A DNA stretch of 64,000 nucleotides from Desulfosporosinus meridiei DSM 13257. GTDB lineage: Bacteria; Bacillota; Desulfitobacteriia; Desulfitobacteriales; Desulfitobacteriaceae. The first letter of the stretch is position 1. Every line of letters begins with the position of its first letter. The stretch lies in contig NC_018515.1 of assembly GCF_000231385.2 (NCBI RefSeq), forward strand, positions 1,632,501-1,696,500, read 5' to 3'. Below are positions 38,931 through 47,619 of the stretch, in pieces. The notes below the pieces were generated by a model. That model was not told the DNA's origin. It worked only from the letters and a program-made list of their open reading frames with translations, and made no database searches. The translations under genes were made by a program, and so were the position numbers.

Positions 38931-38962
38931 AATCATTTATGACTTATTATTCATTTTCGACT
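38931..38962. promoter_or_regulatory. Degenerate activator sites near the activator gene
   Basis: AATCA-TTTA-TGACT (38931-38944, 9 of 10) and ATTCA-TTTT-CGACT (38949-38962, 8 of 10), 18 bp apart. They lie 75-105 bp from the activator start and could give autoregulation or serve the BMC promoter. Confidence 0.35.
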
Positions 38963-39089
38963 TGATTTATAAAAAACCCTTCTTTGTCACCGATTTTCCC
39001 TAAGAATTATTTGTTAATTTTTAACTTTCCAATTAGTATGCTTATTAAGTAATGTAATAGTCATTAAAATAAAGATTTTGACTTAATGA

Positions 39090-39103
39090 AGTCAAGGTTG
39101 ACT
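39090..39103 (+). promoter_or_regulatory. Predicted activator site upstream of the BMC operon
   Basis: Exact dyad AGTCA-AGGT-TGACT. A further TGACT half site at 39079-39083 is 20 bp away. About 85 bp upstream of the sigma54 promoter. Confidence 0.6.
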
Positions 39104-39176
39104 TATTTTTTCTCCTTTTATGAGTTTAAACAATAGAAAGTTTGGATTTTTCTAAGATAAACAATAGTTTTTGAAA

Positions 39177-39192
39177 TGGCATAATATTTGCA
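39177..39192 (+). promoter_or_regulatory. Sigma54 promoter of the BMC operon
   Basis: TGGCATAATATTTGCA with correct spacing. Transcription would start near 39204, leaving a leader of about 275 bases before the first shell gene. No gene or known riboswitch is seen in the leader. Confidence 0.75.
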
Positions 39193-39479
39193 TATTAGAT
39201 TCAAAGACGATTTTATGAAAGGAGTTGAAGATAACCTTAACTAATACTATGGTGATCGCTACTGTCTAACTAACTAAATGAGTCCCGAAGGTTTTGTGAT
39301 CGCCTTGTTCCTTTTATCAGACTACCAGTTGTCGAGGACTAAATCAATGTACTGATTGTAATTAATATCATTTGATTCCATTGTAGCGGTTGAGGTTATT
39401 AGTAACATGGAAGTCCTGCTTTATATAAGTAGAGTCATAAAACCTAGTAATAAAACGATAGCGAGAGGAGCAAACACAA

Positions 39480-39812
39480 ATGGCTATAAGAGAAGATTTG
39501 GTAGCACTAGGAATGGTAGAAACCCGTGGAGTCGTAGGAGCTATTGAAGCGGCAGATGCCATGGTCAAAGCAGCCAATGTCACCCTAATCGGGAAAGTAA
39601 AAGTTGGAGGCGCCTTAGTGACGGTCATGGTTCGAGGAGATGTGGGAGCGGTAAAAGCCTCCGTTGATGCGGGAGCAGCCGCTGCTGAGCGAGTCGGAGA
39701 GCTTATCAGTTGTCATGTTATACCCCGCCCACACCCTGAATTAGAAGCCATCCTGCCTAAATTACCGGTATTCGAAGAGAAACCTAAATCCAAAAACGTT
39801 GAAAACAAATAA
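39480..39812 (+). CDS. BMC shell protein, BMC-H (EutM/PduA-type)
   Basis: A 110-residue hexamer-forming shell protein. The canonical start [46 protein letters not shown] and SCHVIPRPH are all present. It builds the flat facets of a bacterial microcompartment. The tail after PRPHPELE is extended by about 20 residues. First gene of the operon; GAGAGGAG upstream. Confidence 0.95.
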   Translation: MAIREDLVALGMVETRGVVGAIEAADAMVKAANVTLIGKVKVGGALVTVMVRGDVGAVKASVDAGAAAAERVGELISCHVIPRPHPELEAILPKLPVFEEKPKSKNVENK

Positions 39813-39859
39813 AACGTCGGACTATAGAAAACGTCCGGCAGTAGATTGGGAGGATAACC

Positions 39860-40507
39860 ATGATAGAGCCTCTAAAACCTAAAGTATTAGCCGTCCGATT
39901 AATCCCGAATGTAGCCCCGGATCTGGCCCAGCAGCTGGGCCTGACGGACTATCAGCGTTCCATCGGTATGATCACCGCCGACATTGATGATTCCACCTAC
40001 GTAGCCCTAGATGAAGCCACTAAAAAAGCGGAAGTCGAAGTCGTCTATGCCAAAAGCTTCTATTGCGGAGCAGCCCGAGCCTCCGGCCCGCTATCCGGAG
40101 AAATCATTGGCATCTTAGCCGGCCCTAATCCGGCGGAAGTCCGGGCCGGAGTGGATGCCTGCATCGAACACCTGGAAAATGAATGCTGGTTCTACACCTG
40201 TGACGGCGGAAAAACAGCGTTCTTTCCTCACACTATCTCACGAACCGGAAGTTATCTTTCTAAAGTTGCCGGAATTGAAGAAGGCCAGGCTCTTTCTTAC
40301 CTGATCGCCCCTCCGATTGAAGCCATGTTTGGCTTAGACGCCGCCTTAAAAGCCGCCGAAGTCAGCATGAAAGCCTTCTACGGCCCCCCCACGGAAACCA
40401 ACTTTGGCGGCGGACTCTTAACCGGCTCGCAAAGCGCCTGCAAATCCGCCTGCGAAGCCTTCCAAAGAGCCGTTATTGACGTCTGTGAAAACGGATTGAA
40501 ATTTTAA
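39860..40507 (+). CDS. eutL: BMC shell protein, EutL (BMC-T)
   Basis: A 215-residue tandem BMC protein that forms pseudohexameric trimers with a gated pore. It follows Salmonella EutL over its length (VLAVRLIPNVAPDLAQQLGL, RSIGMITADIDDSTYVALDEATKKAEVEVVYAKSFY, NPAEVRAGVDACIEHLE, TGSQSACKSACEAF). Ethanolamine compartments carry EutL specifically, which supports an ethanolamine role. AGGAGG precedes the ATG. Confidence 0.95.
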   Translation: MIEPLKPKVLAVRLIPNVAPDLAQQLGLTDYQRSIGMITADIDDSTYVALDEATKKAEVEVVYAKSFYCGAARASGPLSGEIIGILAGPNPAEVRAGVDACIEHLENECWFYTCDGGKTAFFPHTISRTGSYLSKVAGIEEGQALSYLIAPPIEAMFGLDAALKAAEVSMKAFYGPPTETNFGGGLLTGSQSACKSACEAFQRAVIDVCENGLKF

Positions 40508-40520
40508 GATAGAAGACTAG

Positions 40521-40580
40521 GCTACACGAAGACATTGTCTTCGCACGAATTAACCCTACTTGCAGTATGCAACGAAAAGT
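40521..40580 (-). repeat. Dispersed repeat copy, related to 10853-10918
   Basis: On the minus strand this reads TGCAAGTAGGGTTAATTCG then GTGCGAAGACAATGTCTTCG, close to the direct repeats at 10853-10918. CTTTTCGTTGCATA also matches CTTTTCGTCGCATA upstream there. Confidence 0.6.
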
Positions 40581-40625
40581 TAGACTTTCTATATTTAGTA
40601 CAAACAGGGAGGAGGCAGCTTCGTA

Positions 40626-42137
40626 ATGGAACTTGACCGCGATTTATGTTCCTTACAGGAAACCCGAAATTTAGTGCGAGCTGCGCGCAAAGCCCAAGAA
40701 GCCCTGAAAGACTTCACGCAAGAGCAAGTGGACCATATCATCGATATGATGCGGGAAGCCGGGGAAGCTAATGCAGCCAGACTAGCCATGATGGCCGTCT
40801 CCGAAACGGGGATGGGCAACTATAACGATAAATGCTTTAAGAACTATTTTGCCTCGCGAACTCTCTACGAGTTCATCAAACCCATGAAGACCGTGGGAAT
40901 CATCCGAGAAGATCAGGAGCAAAAGCTTTGGGAAATCGCAGAACCCGTGGGTGTCATCGCCGGGATCGTCCCGACCACGAACCCTACCTCAACGGTCATC
41001 TACAAAGCCATGATCGCCCTGAAATCCCGCAACGCCATCGTTTTCTCTCCCCACCCCAGTGCCGTGCGCTGCACCCATGAAGCGGCAAAAATTATGCAGC
41101 AAGCCGCCGCCGCAGCGGGAGCGCCGGAAGGGGTTATCGGCTGCATCATGAATGTCTCCATGGGAGCCACCAACGAACTCATGAAACACCCCGATGTAGC
41201 CATGATCCTAGCCACAGGGGGAAGCGCCCTGGTTAAAGCCGCCTACAGCAGCGGAAAACCAGCCCTCGGTGTGGGCCCCGGAAACGTCCCGGCCTTCGTG
41301 GAACGCAGTGCCGACCTGGCTAAAGCCGCCGAGTACATTGTCATGGGTAAAACCTTTGACAACGGAACCATCTGTGCCTCCGAACAAGCCATTGTTGCCG
41401 AAGAATGTATCGCCGATGACCTCATTATCCAGCTCAAGAAACAAGGTGCCCATTTCCTCGATCCCGAGGAGGTGGCCAAAGTCTCCAAGGTGGTTATGTT
41501 AGCGAACGGAGGGGTCAATCCGAAAGTCGTGGGCAAAGAACCTAAATTCATCGCCCAACTGGCCGGGATTTTAATCCCCGAGCAAACCAGATGCTTAGTC
41601 GCCCCCTTAGCAGGCGTCGGCCCCCAATGGCCCTTATCCTATGAAAAGCTGACCACCGTCTTAGGCTTTTACCGAGTGGCGGATTGGCATGAAGGGTGCG
41701 AGCGCTGCTTCCAGCTCTTAGAAGCCGGCGGAGTAGGACACAGCTTGGCCATGCACTGCAACAACCTAGAAGTGATCCGAGAGTTTGCCCTGAAGAAACC
41801 CGTCAACCGTTTACTGATCAACACCCCGGCAGCTATGGGCGGCGTAGGAGCCACCACGGGCTTAGCCCCCTCCTTCACCTTAGGCTGCGGCACCTGGGCC
41901 GGATCCAGTGTCTCCGAAAACGTGACCCCCTTACATCTGCTGAACATCAAGCGAGTCGCTTGGCATCTGGGCATCCCGGAGCGCAAACCCGTTGACCCCA
42001 TGAATACCCAGGAAAGTAGTGGGAGAGCTCAAAGCCAACAACAAACCTCAGCAAATCCGCAAATCGATGCTGAGTTAGTGCAAGAAATTCTTAACAAAGT
42101 CATGCAGCATATAAACGGCATGAAATGCGGTAAATAA
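40626..42137 (+). CDS. eutE: CoA-acylating acetaldehyde dehydrogenase (EutE/PduP-like)
   Basis: A 503-residue aldehyde dehydrogenase that turns acetaldehyde, CoA and NAD into acetyl-CoA inside the BMC. Catalytic Cys lies in NGTICASEQAIV, and the motifs GVIAGIVPTTNPTSTVIYKA and GVGPGNVPAFVE are present. The C-terminal 45 residues are a Gln/Ser linker and an amphipathic helix (DAELVQEILNKVMQHI), the type of encapsulation peptide that targets enzymes to shells. Strongly GC-rich third codon positions compared with eutBC. AGGGAGGAGG upstream. Confidence 0.94.
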   Translation: MELDRDLCSLQETRNLVRAARKAQEALKDFTQEQVDHIIDMMREAGEANAARLAMMAVSETGMGNYNDKCFKNYFASRTLYEFIKPMKTVGIIREDQEQKLWEIAEPVGVIAGIVPTTNPTSTVIYKAMIALKSRNAIVFSPHPSAVRCTHEAAKIMQQAAAAAGAPEGVIGCIMNVSMGATNELMKHPDVAMILATGGSALVKAAYSSGKPALGVGPGNVPAFVERSADLAKAAEYIVMGKTFDNGTICASEQAIVAEECIADDLIIQLKKQGAHFLDPEEVAKVSKVVMLANGGVNPKVVGKEPKFIAQLAGILIPEQTRCLVAPLAGVGPQWPLSYEKLTTVLGFYRVADWHEGCERCFQLLEAGGVGHSLAMHCNNLEVIREFALKKPVNRLLINTPAAMGGVGATTGLAPSFTLGCGTWAGSSVSENVTPLHLLNIKRVAWHLGIPERKPVDPMNTQESSGRAQSQQQTSANPQIDAELVQEILNKVMQHINGMKCGK

Positions 42138-42193
42138 TTCACCTCAACATTAACCAGTTAAACATTGAGGACTCATACAAGAATCCCCAGCCT

Positions 42194-42290
42194 CGAACCA
42201 CGAACATCGAACCACGAACATCGAACCACGAATATCGAACCACGAATATCGAACCACGAATATCGAACCACGAATATCGAACCACGAAAT
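42194..42290 (+). repeat. 14-bp tandem repeat, about seven copies
   Basis: Units CGAACCACGAATAT or CGAACCACGAACAT start at 42194 and repeat every 14 bases to 42277, with a partial seventh unit. It lies in the 170-bp gap just before the second BMC-H gene. A degenerate copy of the same unit lies at 47570-47605. No spacers, so not CRISPR. Confidence 0.9.
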
Positions 42291-42305
42291 TAGGGAGGGA
42301 CTAAA

Positions 42306-42617
42306 ATGGCACAAGATCGAAGTGTAATAGCACTTGGCATGATAGAAACCAAAGGATTAATCCCAGCGATCGAAGCAGCCGACCAAATGTTAAAAGCAGC
42401 CAATGTAGTACTCTGCGGCAAAGAACACGTCTCCGGCGGACTAGTCTCCGTCATGGTGCGAGGTGATGTCGGAGCGGTCAAAGCCGCCGTCGATGCAGGA
42501 GCCGCCGCCGCCCAGCGCGTGGGAGCACTCCTCAGCGTTCACGTCATTCCACGCCCCCATCACGATGTGGAATACATTCTGCCTGTCGGTGACAACAAAA
42601 GCTTTGGAGATAAATAA
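42306..42617 (+). CDS. BMC shell protein, BMC-H
   Basis: A 103-residue second BMC-H paralog ([66 protein letters not shown]). Close to, but distinct from, the product at 39480, so the facets are probably mixed. AGGGAGG before the ATG. GC-rich. Confidence 0.95.
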   Translation: MAQDRSVIALGMIETKGLIPAIEAADQMLKAANVVLCGKEHVSGGLVSVMVRGDVGAVKAAVDAGAAAAQRVGALLSVHVIPRPHHDVEYILPVGDNKSFGDK

Positions 42618-42758
42618 GTAAACGTCAAATGTTCGAGCCAGAGGTAAGGACAACTAACTATTAACTTCAATCTATCTAACGTAATTAGTATTGAAGCAAA
42701 TGCACTAAACCCTTAACCGCTGGCTTCCGACCTCTGACTTCTGTAATGAGGTGAGGAC

Positions 42759-43316
42759 TTGATCGTCACAGAATATGAATTGCGAGCCAATTGGCATAAA
42801 AACAAAGAAACACTGATCATCTTACCGCCAGGAAGTGTGATCACACCCTCAGCCAGAGACTTTATCCGCTCCAAGGGAATCGATGTCCAGATCGAAGGAA
42901 ACGGACTGCAAGACCTTCATAAGACAACCTTTTCCTCAGCAGCCCAAAGCTTGAGCAGGGGGTATCAACCTAAGCCTACGGAAGAGTCCAAGAGTCATCA
43001 GGGTACCCAAGCCCAGACGACGGCTACGAATATGACCACGGGCACCAATGCATTGGCAAGGACAAAGACCATTGTGTCCACCACGCCGATGGCAGCCCCT
43101 CCAACCCCAGCAGGCGTCAAACCGGAACACATGACCCATCTGCGTGCGGGCGAGTTAGTCACCAAGACTCACCCGGTGATCGCCTACCGCGGACAACTCG
43201 ACCTGTTTCAAGGTGACCTAGTGAAGCTCAATGTTACTTCAGCAAGCAGGGGAAGAGACGCTGATTCAGCACCTAGAAGAAATCTCCGCCCTCTGCCGCC
43301 AACTTATGGTGAGTGA
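42759..43316 (+). CDS. eutT: EutT N-terminal part (apparent frameshift)
   Basis: 185 residues as read, of which about 157 look like the first half of ethanolamine cobalamin adenosyltransferase (EutT): the start EYELRANWHKNKETLIILPP, SVITPSARDFIRSKGIDV, and HMTHLRAGELVTKTHPVIAYRGQLD. EutT makes adenosylcobalamin for EutBC. Homology then switches frame near 43230: this frame continues as unrelated residues to a stop, while the +1 frame continues EutT. The HX11CCxxC metal motif of Salmonella EutT is not seen here. TTG start with AGGTGAGGA. Confidence 0.8.
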   Translation: MIVTEYELRANWHKNKETLIILPPGSVITPSARDFIRSKGIDVQIEGNGLQDLHKTTFSSAAQSLSRGYQPKPTEESKSHQGTQAQTTATNMTTGTNALARTKTIVSTTPMAAPPTPAGVKPEHMTHLRAGELVTKTHPVIAYRGQLDLFQGDLVKLNVTSASRGRDADSAPRRNLRPLPPTYGE

Positions 43317-44265
43317 AGTCAAACAAGAGCCCTTTCAATGGAGCACCTTGCTGGGACTAAGCCCAGAAGAACTGCGGGAAAGGTCCCATCATCCCAAAAA
43401 ATATTTTGGGATTGATCACACCCCGCTAAGCTATACCCATGGCCCCATCGTGGCTAGACTTCACCGGCTAAGAGCTAAGTCGCGAGAAGTGGAACTCTAT
43501 GCCAACCGAGCCTTTACTGATGAAAAGGGAGAATGCAGCCGAACCGACTTGATTCAGGCTCTGAATCGACTTTCCAGCGCCTTCTACATTCTAGCCTGCG
43601 AAGTAAGAAGCCGCATGACCCAGGAAGGTCAGAACCAAGCTAAGAAGGAAACTCAGAGGGAATCCCAGCAGGACAGCTTAAAGGAAGCCCCGGTAAAACG
43701 AGTTGCCGTTGGAATTTCCAATCGGCATATCCATCTCTCCAAAACCGACCTGGAAGCCCTCTTTGGAGCCAGCTATACCTTAACCGTCCAAAAAGAACTC
43801 TCTCAACCCGGACAATTTGCAGCCGAAGAAACCGTCAGCCTAATTGGGCCTAAAGGACGGCTGGAGAAGGTACGGGTCTTAGGCCCCGTGCGAAAAAACA
43901 CCCAAGTAGAAATCAGCGTCACGGACTGCTTTAAACTGGGCGTCAAACCGGTGATCCGAGATTCCGGCCAGCATGAAGGCACCCCCGGACTAAAGATTGA
44001 GGGCCCAGCCGGAACCGTCGAACTAACCAGCGGCGTCATAGTGGCCAGCCGACACATCCATCTCCATCCTGAAGATGCCCGGGAATGGTGCTTAAAGGAT
44101 GGGGACCGAATTTGCGTCAAAGTCGAAAGCCCCCGCCCCATCACCTATGAAGATGTCTTAATCCGTGTCAGTGACCAATACCAAAAAGAACTGCACCTGG
44201 ATCTGGATGAAGCCAATGCGGCTCTCATAGAAGCCACGAGCCAGGGCATCCTCCTGGGGGTATGA
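43231..44265 (+). CDS. pduL: EutT C-terminal part fused to PduL-type phosphotransacylase
   Basis: 344 residues in the frame 1 base after the previous one. Residues 1-125 continue EutT (LSYTHGPIVARLHRLRAKSREVELYA, IQALNRLSSAFYILACEVR). Then comes a Gln/Lys-rich linker of about 30 residues. From about residue 152 a PduL domain follows (VAVGISNRHIHLSKTDLE, ASRHIHLHPEDAREW) with its zinc-binding histidines; PduL makes acetyl phosphate from acetyl-CoA. An in-frame ATG at 43231 is the first available start; TGA lies 9 bases upstream. If a base is missing or a +1 shift occurs, a single EutT-PduL protein results. Confidence 0.85.
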   Translation: MLLQQAGEETLIQHLEEISALCRQLMVSEVKQEPFQWSTLLGLSPEELRERSHHPKKYFGIDHTPLSYTHGPIVARLHRLRAKSREVELYANRAFTDEKGECSRTDLIQALNRLSSAFYILACEVRSRMTQEGQNQAKKETQRESQQDSLKEAPVKRVAVGISNRHIHLSKTDLEALFGASYTLTVQKELSQPGQFAAEETVSLIGPKGRLEKVRVLGPVRKNTQVEISVTDCFKLGVKPVIRDSGQHEGTPGLKIEGPAGTVELTSGVIVASRHIHLHPEDAREWCLKDGDRICVKVESPRPITYEDVLIRVSDQYQKELHLDLDEANAALIEATSQGILLGV

Positions 44266-44266
44266 C

Positions 44267-45190
44267 ATGAATGAAGAACTAATCCGCCAAATTGTCAGCC
44301 GTATCCTGTCGGATCCCAGCTTACAAGGACTCCTACAAGGAACAGGCCATCAAGCCCCTCCATCAAGGGTTAAATCCGAAGCCCTGGTTCTCTTAAACTA
44401 TGTCTCGGATTTCCCGGGTGTCTTAGCCACCCTCCAAAAACGGTGGGGAGAGACCCATACCCTCCGCATCCTGCCCAGCGACCAAGCCTTTCAGGCGAAA
44501 CCGGAACTGCCGGCAGGGATGAGCTGGATCAGCGGGGAAGAGGCCTTGGGAAAAGCAGACTGGCCCCAAGTAATCCTACCCACCTGTTCCGCCAATACCT
44601 TAGCCAAAGCCGCCTTAGGCATACGGGATAACCCCATCAGTGAACTGATCGGGCGAGGGATCAGCCAGGGCAGCTCCATCGAGCTCAACACCGAATATCT
44701 GGGTCTTACCAACCGGACCCCGGCAGCCTATCGGGAACTTTATGAAGGCTATCTGGAGAAACTAAAGTCCTATGGAGTTCAGATCCTTAGGCGTTTAAAC
44801 CCAAGCTGTGCAGACGTTAAGTTCGGCTCACAGGAGGCAAACCTAATCCTCGATCAGAAATTCCTTAGTCAGCAACCTAACTTACTCGCCGATGAACAAA
44901 GGACAGTAAACCAGGCGTCAAAGGCTCAATCCAAGGAATCCCAACCTAATCAATACCCGGTCATCAATCAGCCGGTGCGTACAGTCTTTGCTGACGAACC
45001 TGACCACAAGCGCCAAGAAATCTACTACACCAAGAAATTCTTAGGGGATAAACAAGCCTACGGATTTCCGGAAGCCTCGAGAGTCTTGGTCAGCGAAGGA
45101 ACCGTCATCTCTCCCTTAGCCCGAGACACCTTGAAACAACGGCGAATCGAGCTCTGTCTAGAGAGAGAAAAAGGGAGGGGACAAGGATGA
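44267..45190 (+). CDS. BMC flavoprotein (PF02441-like)
   Basis: A 307-residue protein. The central part has the flavoprotein-like signature PTCSANTLAKAALGIRDNP. The N-terminus MNEELIRQIVSRILSD is an amphipathic helix like an encapsulation peptide. The C-terminus carries TVISPLARDTLKQRRIEL, the same short module found at the N-termini of EutT and EutQ here. The reaction is unknown; flavin-dependent electron or decarboxylase chemistry is possible. ATG overlaps the end of the PduL gene by a few bases. Confidence 0.75.
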   Translation: MNEELIRQIVSRILSDPSLQGLLQGTGHQAPPSRVKSEALVLLNYVSDFPGVLATLQKRWGETHTLRILPSDQAFQAKPELPAGMSWISGEEALGKADWPQVILPTCSANTLAKAALGIRDNPISELIGRGISQGSSIELNTEYLGLTNRTPAAYRELYEGYLEKLKSYGVQILRRLNPSCADVKFGSQEANLILDQKFLSQQPNLLADEQRTVNQASKAQSKESQPNQYPVINQPVRTVFADEPDHKRQEIYYTKKFLGDKQAYGFPEASRVLVSEGTVISPLARDTLKQRRIELCLEREKGRGQG

Positions 45191-45480
45191 TCCTAGCCCG
45201 AGTCATCGGAAATGTCTGGTCGACCCGCAAAGAAGAATCCCTGCGCGGTCTAAAATTCCTGGTCGTCCAACCCGTGACCCTCTCTTACCAGGAGGACGGA
45301 ACCCCTAAGCTCAGGGAGTTCGGGAATTCCCTCATTGCCGCCGACCAAATCGGAGCCGGCGAGGATGAAATCGTCATGATCGCCAGCGGATCCTCCGCCC
45401 GCCAAGGCTTAGCCAATAACAACATCCCTATCGATGCCACCATCGTCGGCATCATCGATAAAGAAACCTTTGAAGCGTAA
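45187..45480 (+). CDS. eutN: BMC vertex protein, EutN/CcmL-type
   Basis: A 97-residue pentamer-forming protein that caps shell vertices. LARVIGNVWSTRKEESLRGLKFLVVQP and ADQIGAGEDEIVMIASGSSARQ are characteristic of the EutN/CcmL family. The start overlaps the flavoprotein stop (ATGA). Confidence 0.94.
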   Translation: MILARVIGNVWSTRKEESLRGLKFLVVQPVTLSYQEDGTPKLREFGNSLIAADQIGAGEDEIVMIASGSSARQGLANNNIPIDATIVGIIDKETFEA

Positions 45481-45499
45481 CGCTTAAGCAGGTGAAAAA

Positions 45500-46843
45500 A
45501 TGAGTAAATTAACCCCTCAAGAAATCAGCGAGAAAGTTCGAGAGGCAGGGGTTGTGGGAGCAGGGGGCGCCGGATTTCCCACCCATGTCAAACTCTCGGC
45601 CCAGGCCGAAATAGTGATTGTCAATGCGGCGGAATGTGAGCCCTTACTGAAAACCGACCAACAACTGGCCGCCCGCTATCCCGAAGAACTCATTAAGGGT
45701 TTAACCTTAGCTATGGAATCGACGGGAGCCCCAAAAGGGATCATCGCTTTAAAAGCCAAATATAAAGAAGCCATCATCGCTTTAACCCCCTATGTTCAAA
45801 CCCGAGATAACCTAGAGATCGTGATTATGCCGGATATCTATCCGGCGGGAGACGAAGTCATCACCATCTGGTTAACCACGGGACGGCGAGTACCACCGGG
45901 GGGAATCCCCTTAAACATCGGCGTTGTGGTCAACAACGTCCAGACCCTGATCAATGTGGCCAAAGCCGCCGAGGGAACCCCCGTCACCACCCGAACCCTC
46001 ACCGTTACAGGGGCCGTAAAAAACCCGATTACCGTCACTGTGCCGATTGGAACCTCCATCCGAGACGTCCTGGAACTGGCGGGCGGAGAACAAGGAGACT
46101 TAGCCTATATTAATGGAGGGCCGATGATGGGCAGCCTCATCAGCGACCTCTCAGCCCCGGTCACTAAAACCACCGGCGGACTGATAGCCCTGCCGGCGAA
46201 TCACATGCTCATCGAACGCAAAAGCATGACCGTGGACAGCATCTTGCGCATTGCTAAAACCGTCTGCGAGCAGTGCAGCTTCTGTACGGATCTTTGCCCC
46301 AGACATCTGATCGGCCACGAACTCCCGCCTCATAAACTGATTCGGGCGGTAAACTACCAAAAGGTGGGAGACCCGAGCCTGGTCACCAGTGCGCTAACCT
46401 GCTCGGAATGCGGGGTTTGTGAAGCCTATGCCTGTCCGGTGGGAATCTCACCCCTCAGAGTCAATATCGCCTTAAAAGCAGAGCTTAGAGCCCAGGGCAT
46501 CAAGTATCAGGGAGAGCTGGGCAAAGTTGACCCCATGGCTCAACACCGCTTAGTGCCTTCCGCCCGCCTCATGGATCGCTTGAGACTAAGACCTTGGTAC
46601 AAAGAAGCCCCCTTATCCTTAGATAAGTATGAACCGGCCGAAGTCAGCCTCAAACTGCAGCAGCATATCGGAGCCGCCGCCGTCCCGGTTGTCCAGGTCG
46701 GAGACAGAGTTCGAGTGGGACAGCTCATCGGTGACATTCCGGAAGGAGCCCTCGGTGCCAAGCTTCATGCCAGCCTTGAGGGAACCGTGACTCAAGTTAC
46801 GCCCCAAGCCATAACGATAGGGAAAGGTGGTGCAGCCAAATGA
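45500..46843 (+). CDS. pduS: PduS/RnfC-like iron-sulfur flavoprotein
   Basis: A 447-residue electron-transfer protein. An N-terminal RnfC-like NADH/FMN domain (GVVGAGGAGFPTHVKL, AECEPLLKTDQQL) is followed by two [4Fe-4S] clusters (CEQCSFCTDLCP, CSECGVCEAYACP) and a C-terminal SLBB-like segment. PduS reduces cobalamin for adenosylation in the propanediol BMC; with EutT upstream the same is likely here. The stop overlaps the next start (ATGA). Confidence 0.93.
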   Translation: MSKLTPQEISEKVREAGVVGAGGAGFPTHVKLSAQAEIVIVNAAECEPLLKTDQQLAARYPEELIKGLTLAMESTGAPKGIIALKAKYKEAIIALTPYVQTRDNLEIVIMPDIYPAGDEVITIWLTTGRRVPPGGIPLNIGVVVNNVQTLINVAKAAEGTPVTTRTLTVTGAVKNPITVTVPIGTSIRDVLELAGGEQGDLAYINGGPMMGSLISDLSAPVTKTTGGLIALPANHMLIERKSMTVDSILRIAKTVCEQCSFCTDLCPRHLIGHELPPHKLIRAVNYQKVGDPSLVTSALTCSECGVCEAYACPVGISPLRVNIALKAELRAQGIKYQGELGKVDPMAQHRLVPSARLMDRLRLRPWYKEAPLSLDKYEPAEVSLKLQQHIGAAAVPVVQVGDRVRVGQLIGDIPEGALGAKLHASLEGTVTQVTPQAITIGKGGAAK

Positions 46844-47388
46844 TCCATGCCATAGGGCTGGTGGAAACAACCAGTATAGCCCAAGGGATAGAGTGCGCCG
46901 ATATCATGAGCAAAACAGCGGATGTAACTATTTTGGTCGCCAAAACCATCTGCCCCGGAAAATACATCGTCATGGTCAGCGGGGATGTCTCCGGAGTCCA
47001 GCAGTCCGTGAACGCCGGAGTCGACTTAGGAGCAGAGACCGTGGTGGATTCCTTTGTCATTCCCAATGTCCATCCCTCAATCCTGCCCGCCATCGGGAGA
47101 GCGAACGCTCTAAAGGATATTAAGGCCTTAGGCATCATAGAAACCTTTACCGTTGCCTCCCTCATCGAAGCGGCGGATGCGGCAGTCAAAGCCGGGGATG
47201 TGGAGCCACTGCTCTTACATCTGGCTTTTGGAATCGGGGGTAAAAGCTACACCCTCCTCACCGGAGAAGTCGCTTCCGTTAAAGCCGCTGTGGAAGAAGG
47301 AAGCACCCTGGCCAGTGATAAAGGATTTCTCATCCGCCAAGTCGTCATCCCCAGGCCTGCTAAGCAATTAATTGAAAGCTTGCTGTAA
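46840..47388 (+). CDS. pduT: BMC shell protein, PduT-type BMC-T with iron-sulfur pore
   Basis: A 182-residue tandem BMC protein. The Cys at residue 38 in TICPGKYIVM matches the PduT residue that holds a [4Fe-4S] cluster at the trimer pore. The second domain is IETFTVASLIEAADAAVK and AFGIGGKSYTLLTGEVASVKAAV. It follows pduS, so electron transfer through the shell is plausible. Last gene of the GC-rich block. Confidence 0.93.
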   Translation: MIHAIGLVETTSIAQGIECADIMSKTADVTILVAKTICPGKYIVMVSGDVSGVQQSVNAGVDLGAETVVDSFVIPNVHPSILPAIGRANALKDIKALGIIETFTVASLIEAADAAVKAGDVEPLLLHLAFGIGGKSYTLLTGEVASVKAAVEEGSTLASDKGFLIRQVVIPRPAKQLIESLL

Positions 47389-47619
47389 GCAAGATAGAAA
47401 CCGGAAGCATGAGGCACGAAGTCGGTAAACTCGATGCCGGTCAGGCGAACGATCATAGTTAGTACGAAGTACTAAGCGAGAAGCAGCCAAAAAACCATTG
47501 CAAAAGCCAAGAAGGGAAACGAGGCGCAAAGCGTCAAGGTTTACCCCTAAATCACATTATTCAACCTTAAATATCGAATCACGAATATCGAATATTGAAC
47601 CACGATAAGGAGGTGTACT

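Noticed and set aside
38857-39479. Cobalamin riboswitch before the BMC operon
   Set aside because: I looked for a B12-box-like element and found none in the leader.
42194-42290. CRISPR array
   Set aside because: The 14-bp units are directly adjacent, without unique spacers, and no cas gene is near.
40989-46870. Many antisense ORFs in the GC-rich BMC block
   Set aside because: They are shadows caused by the high GC3 of the real genes, with no ribosome sites or homology.
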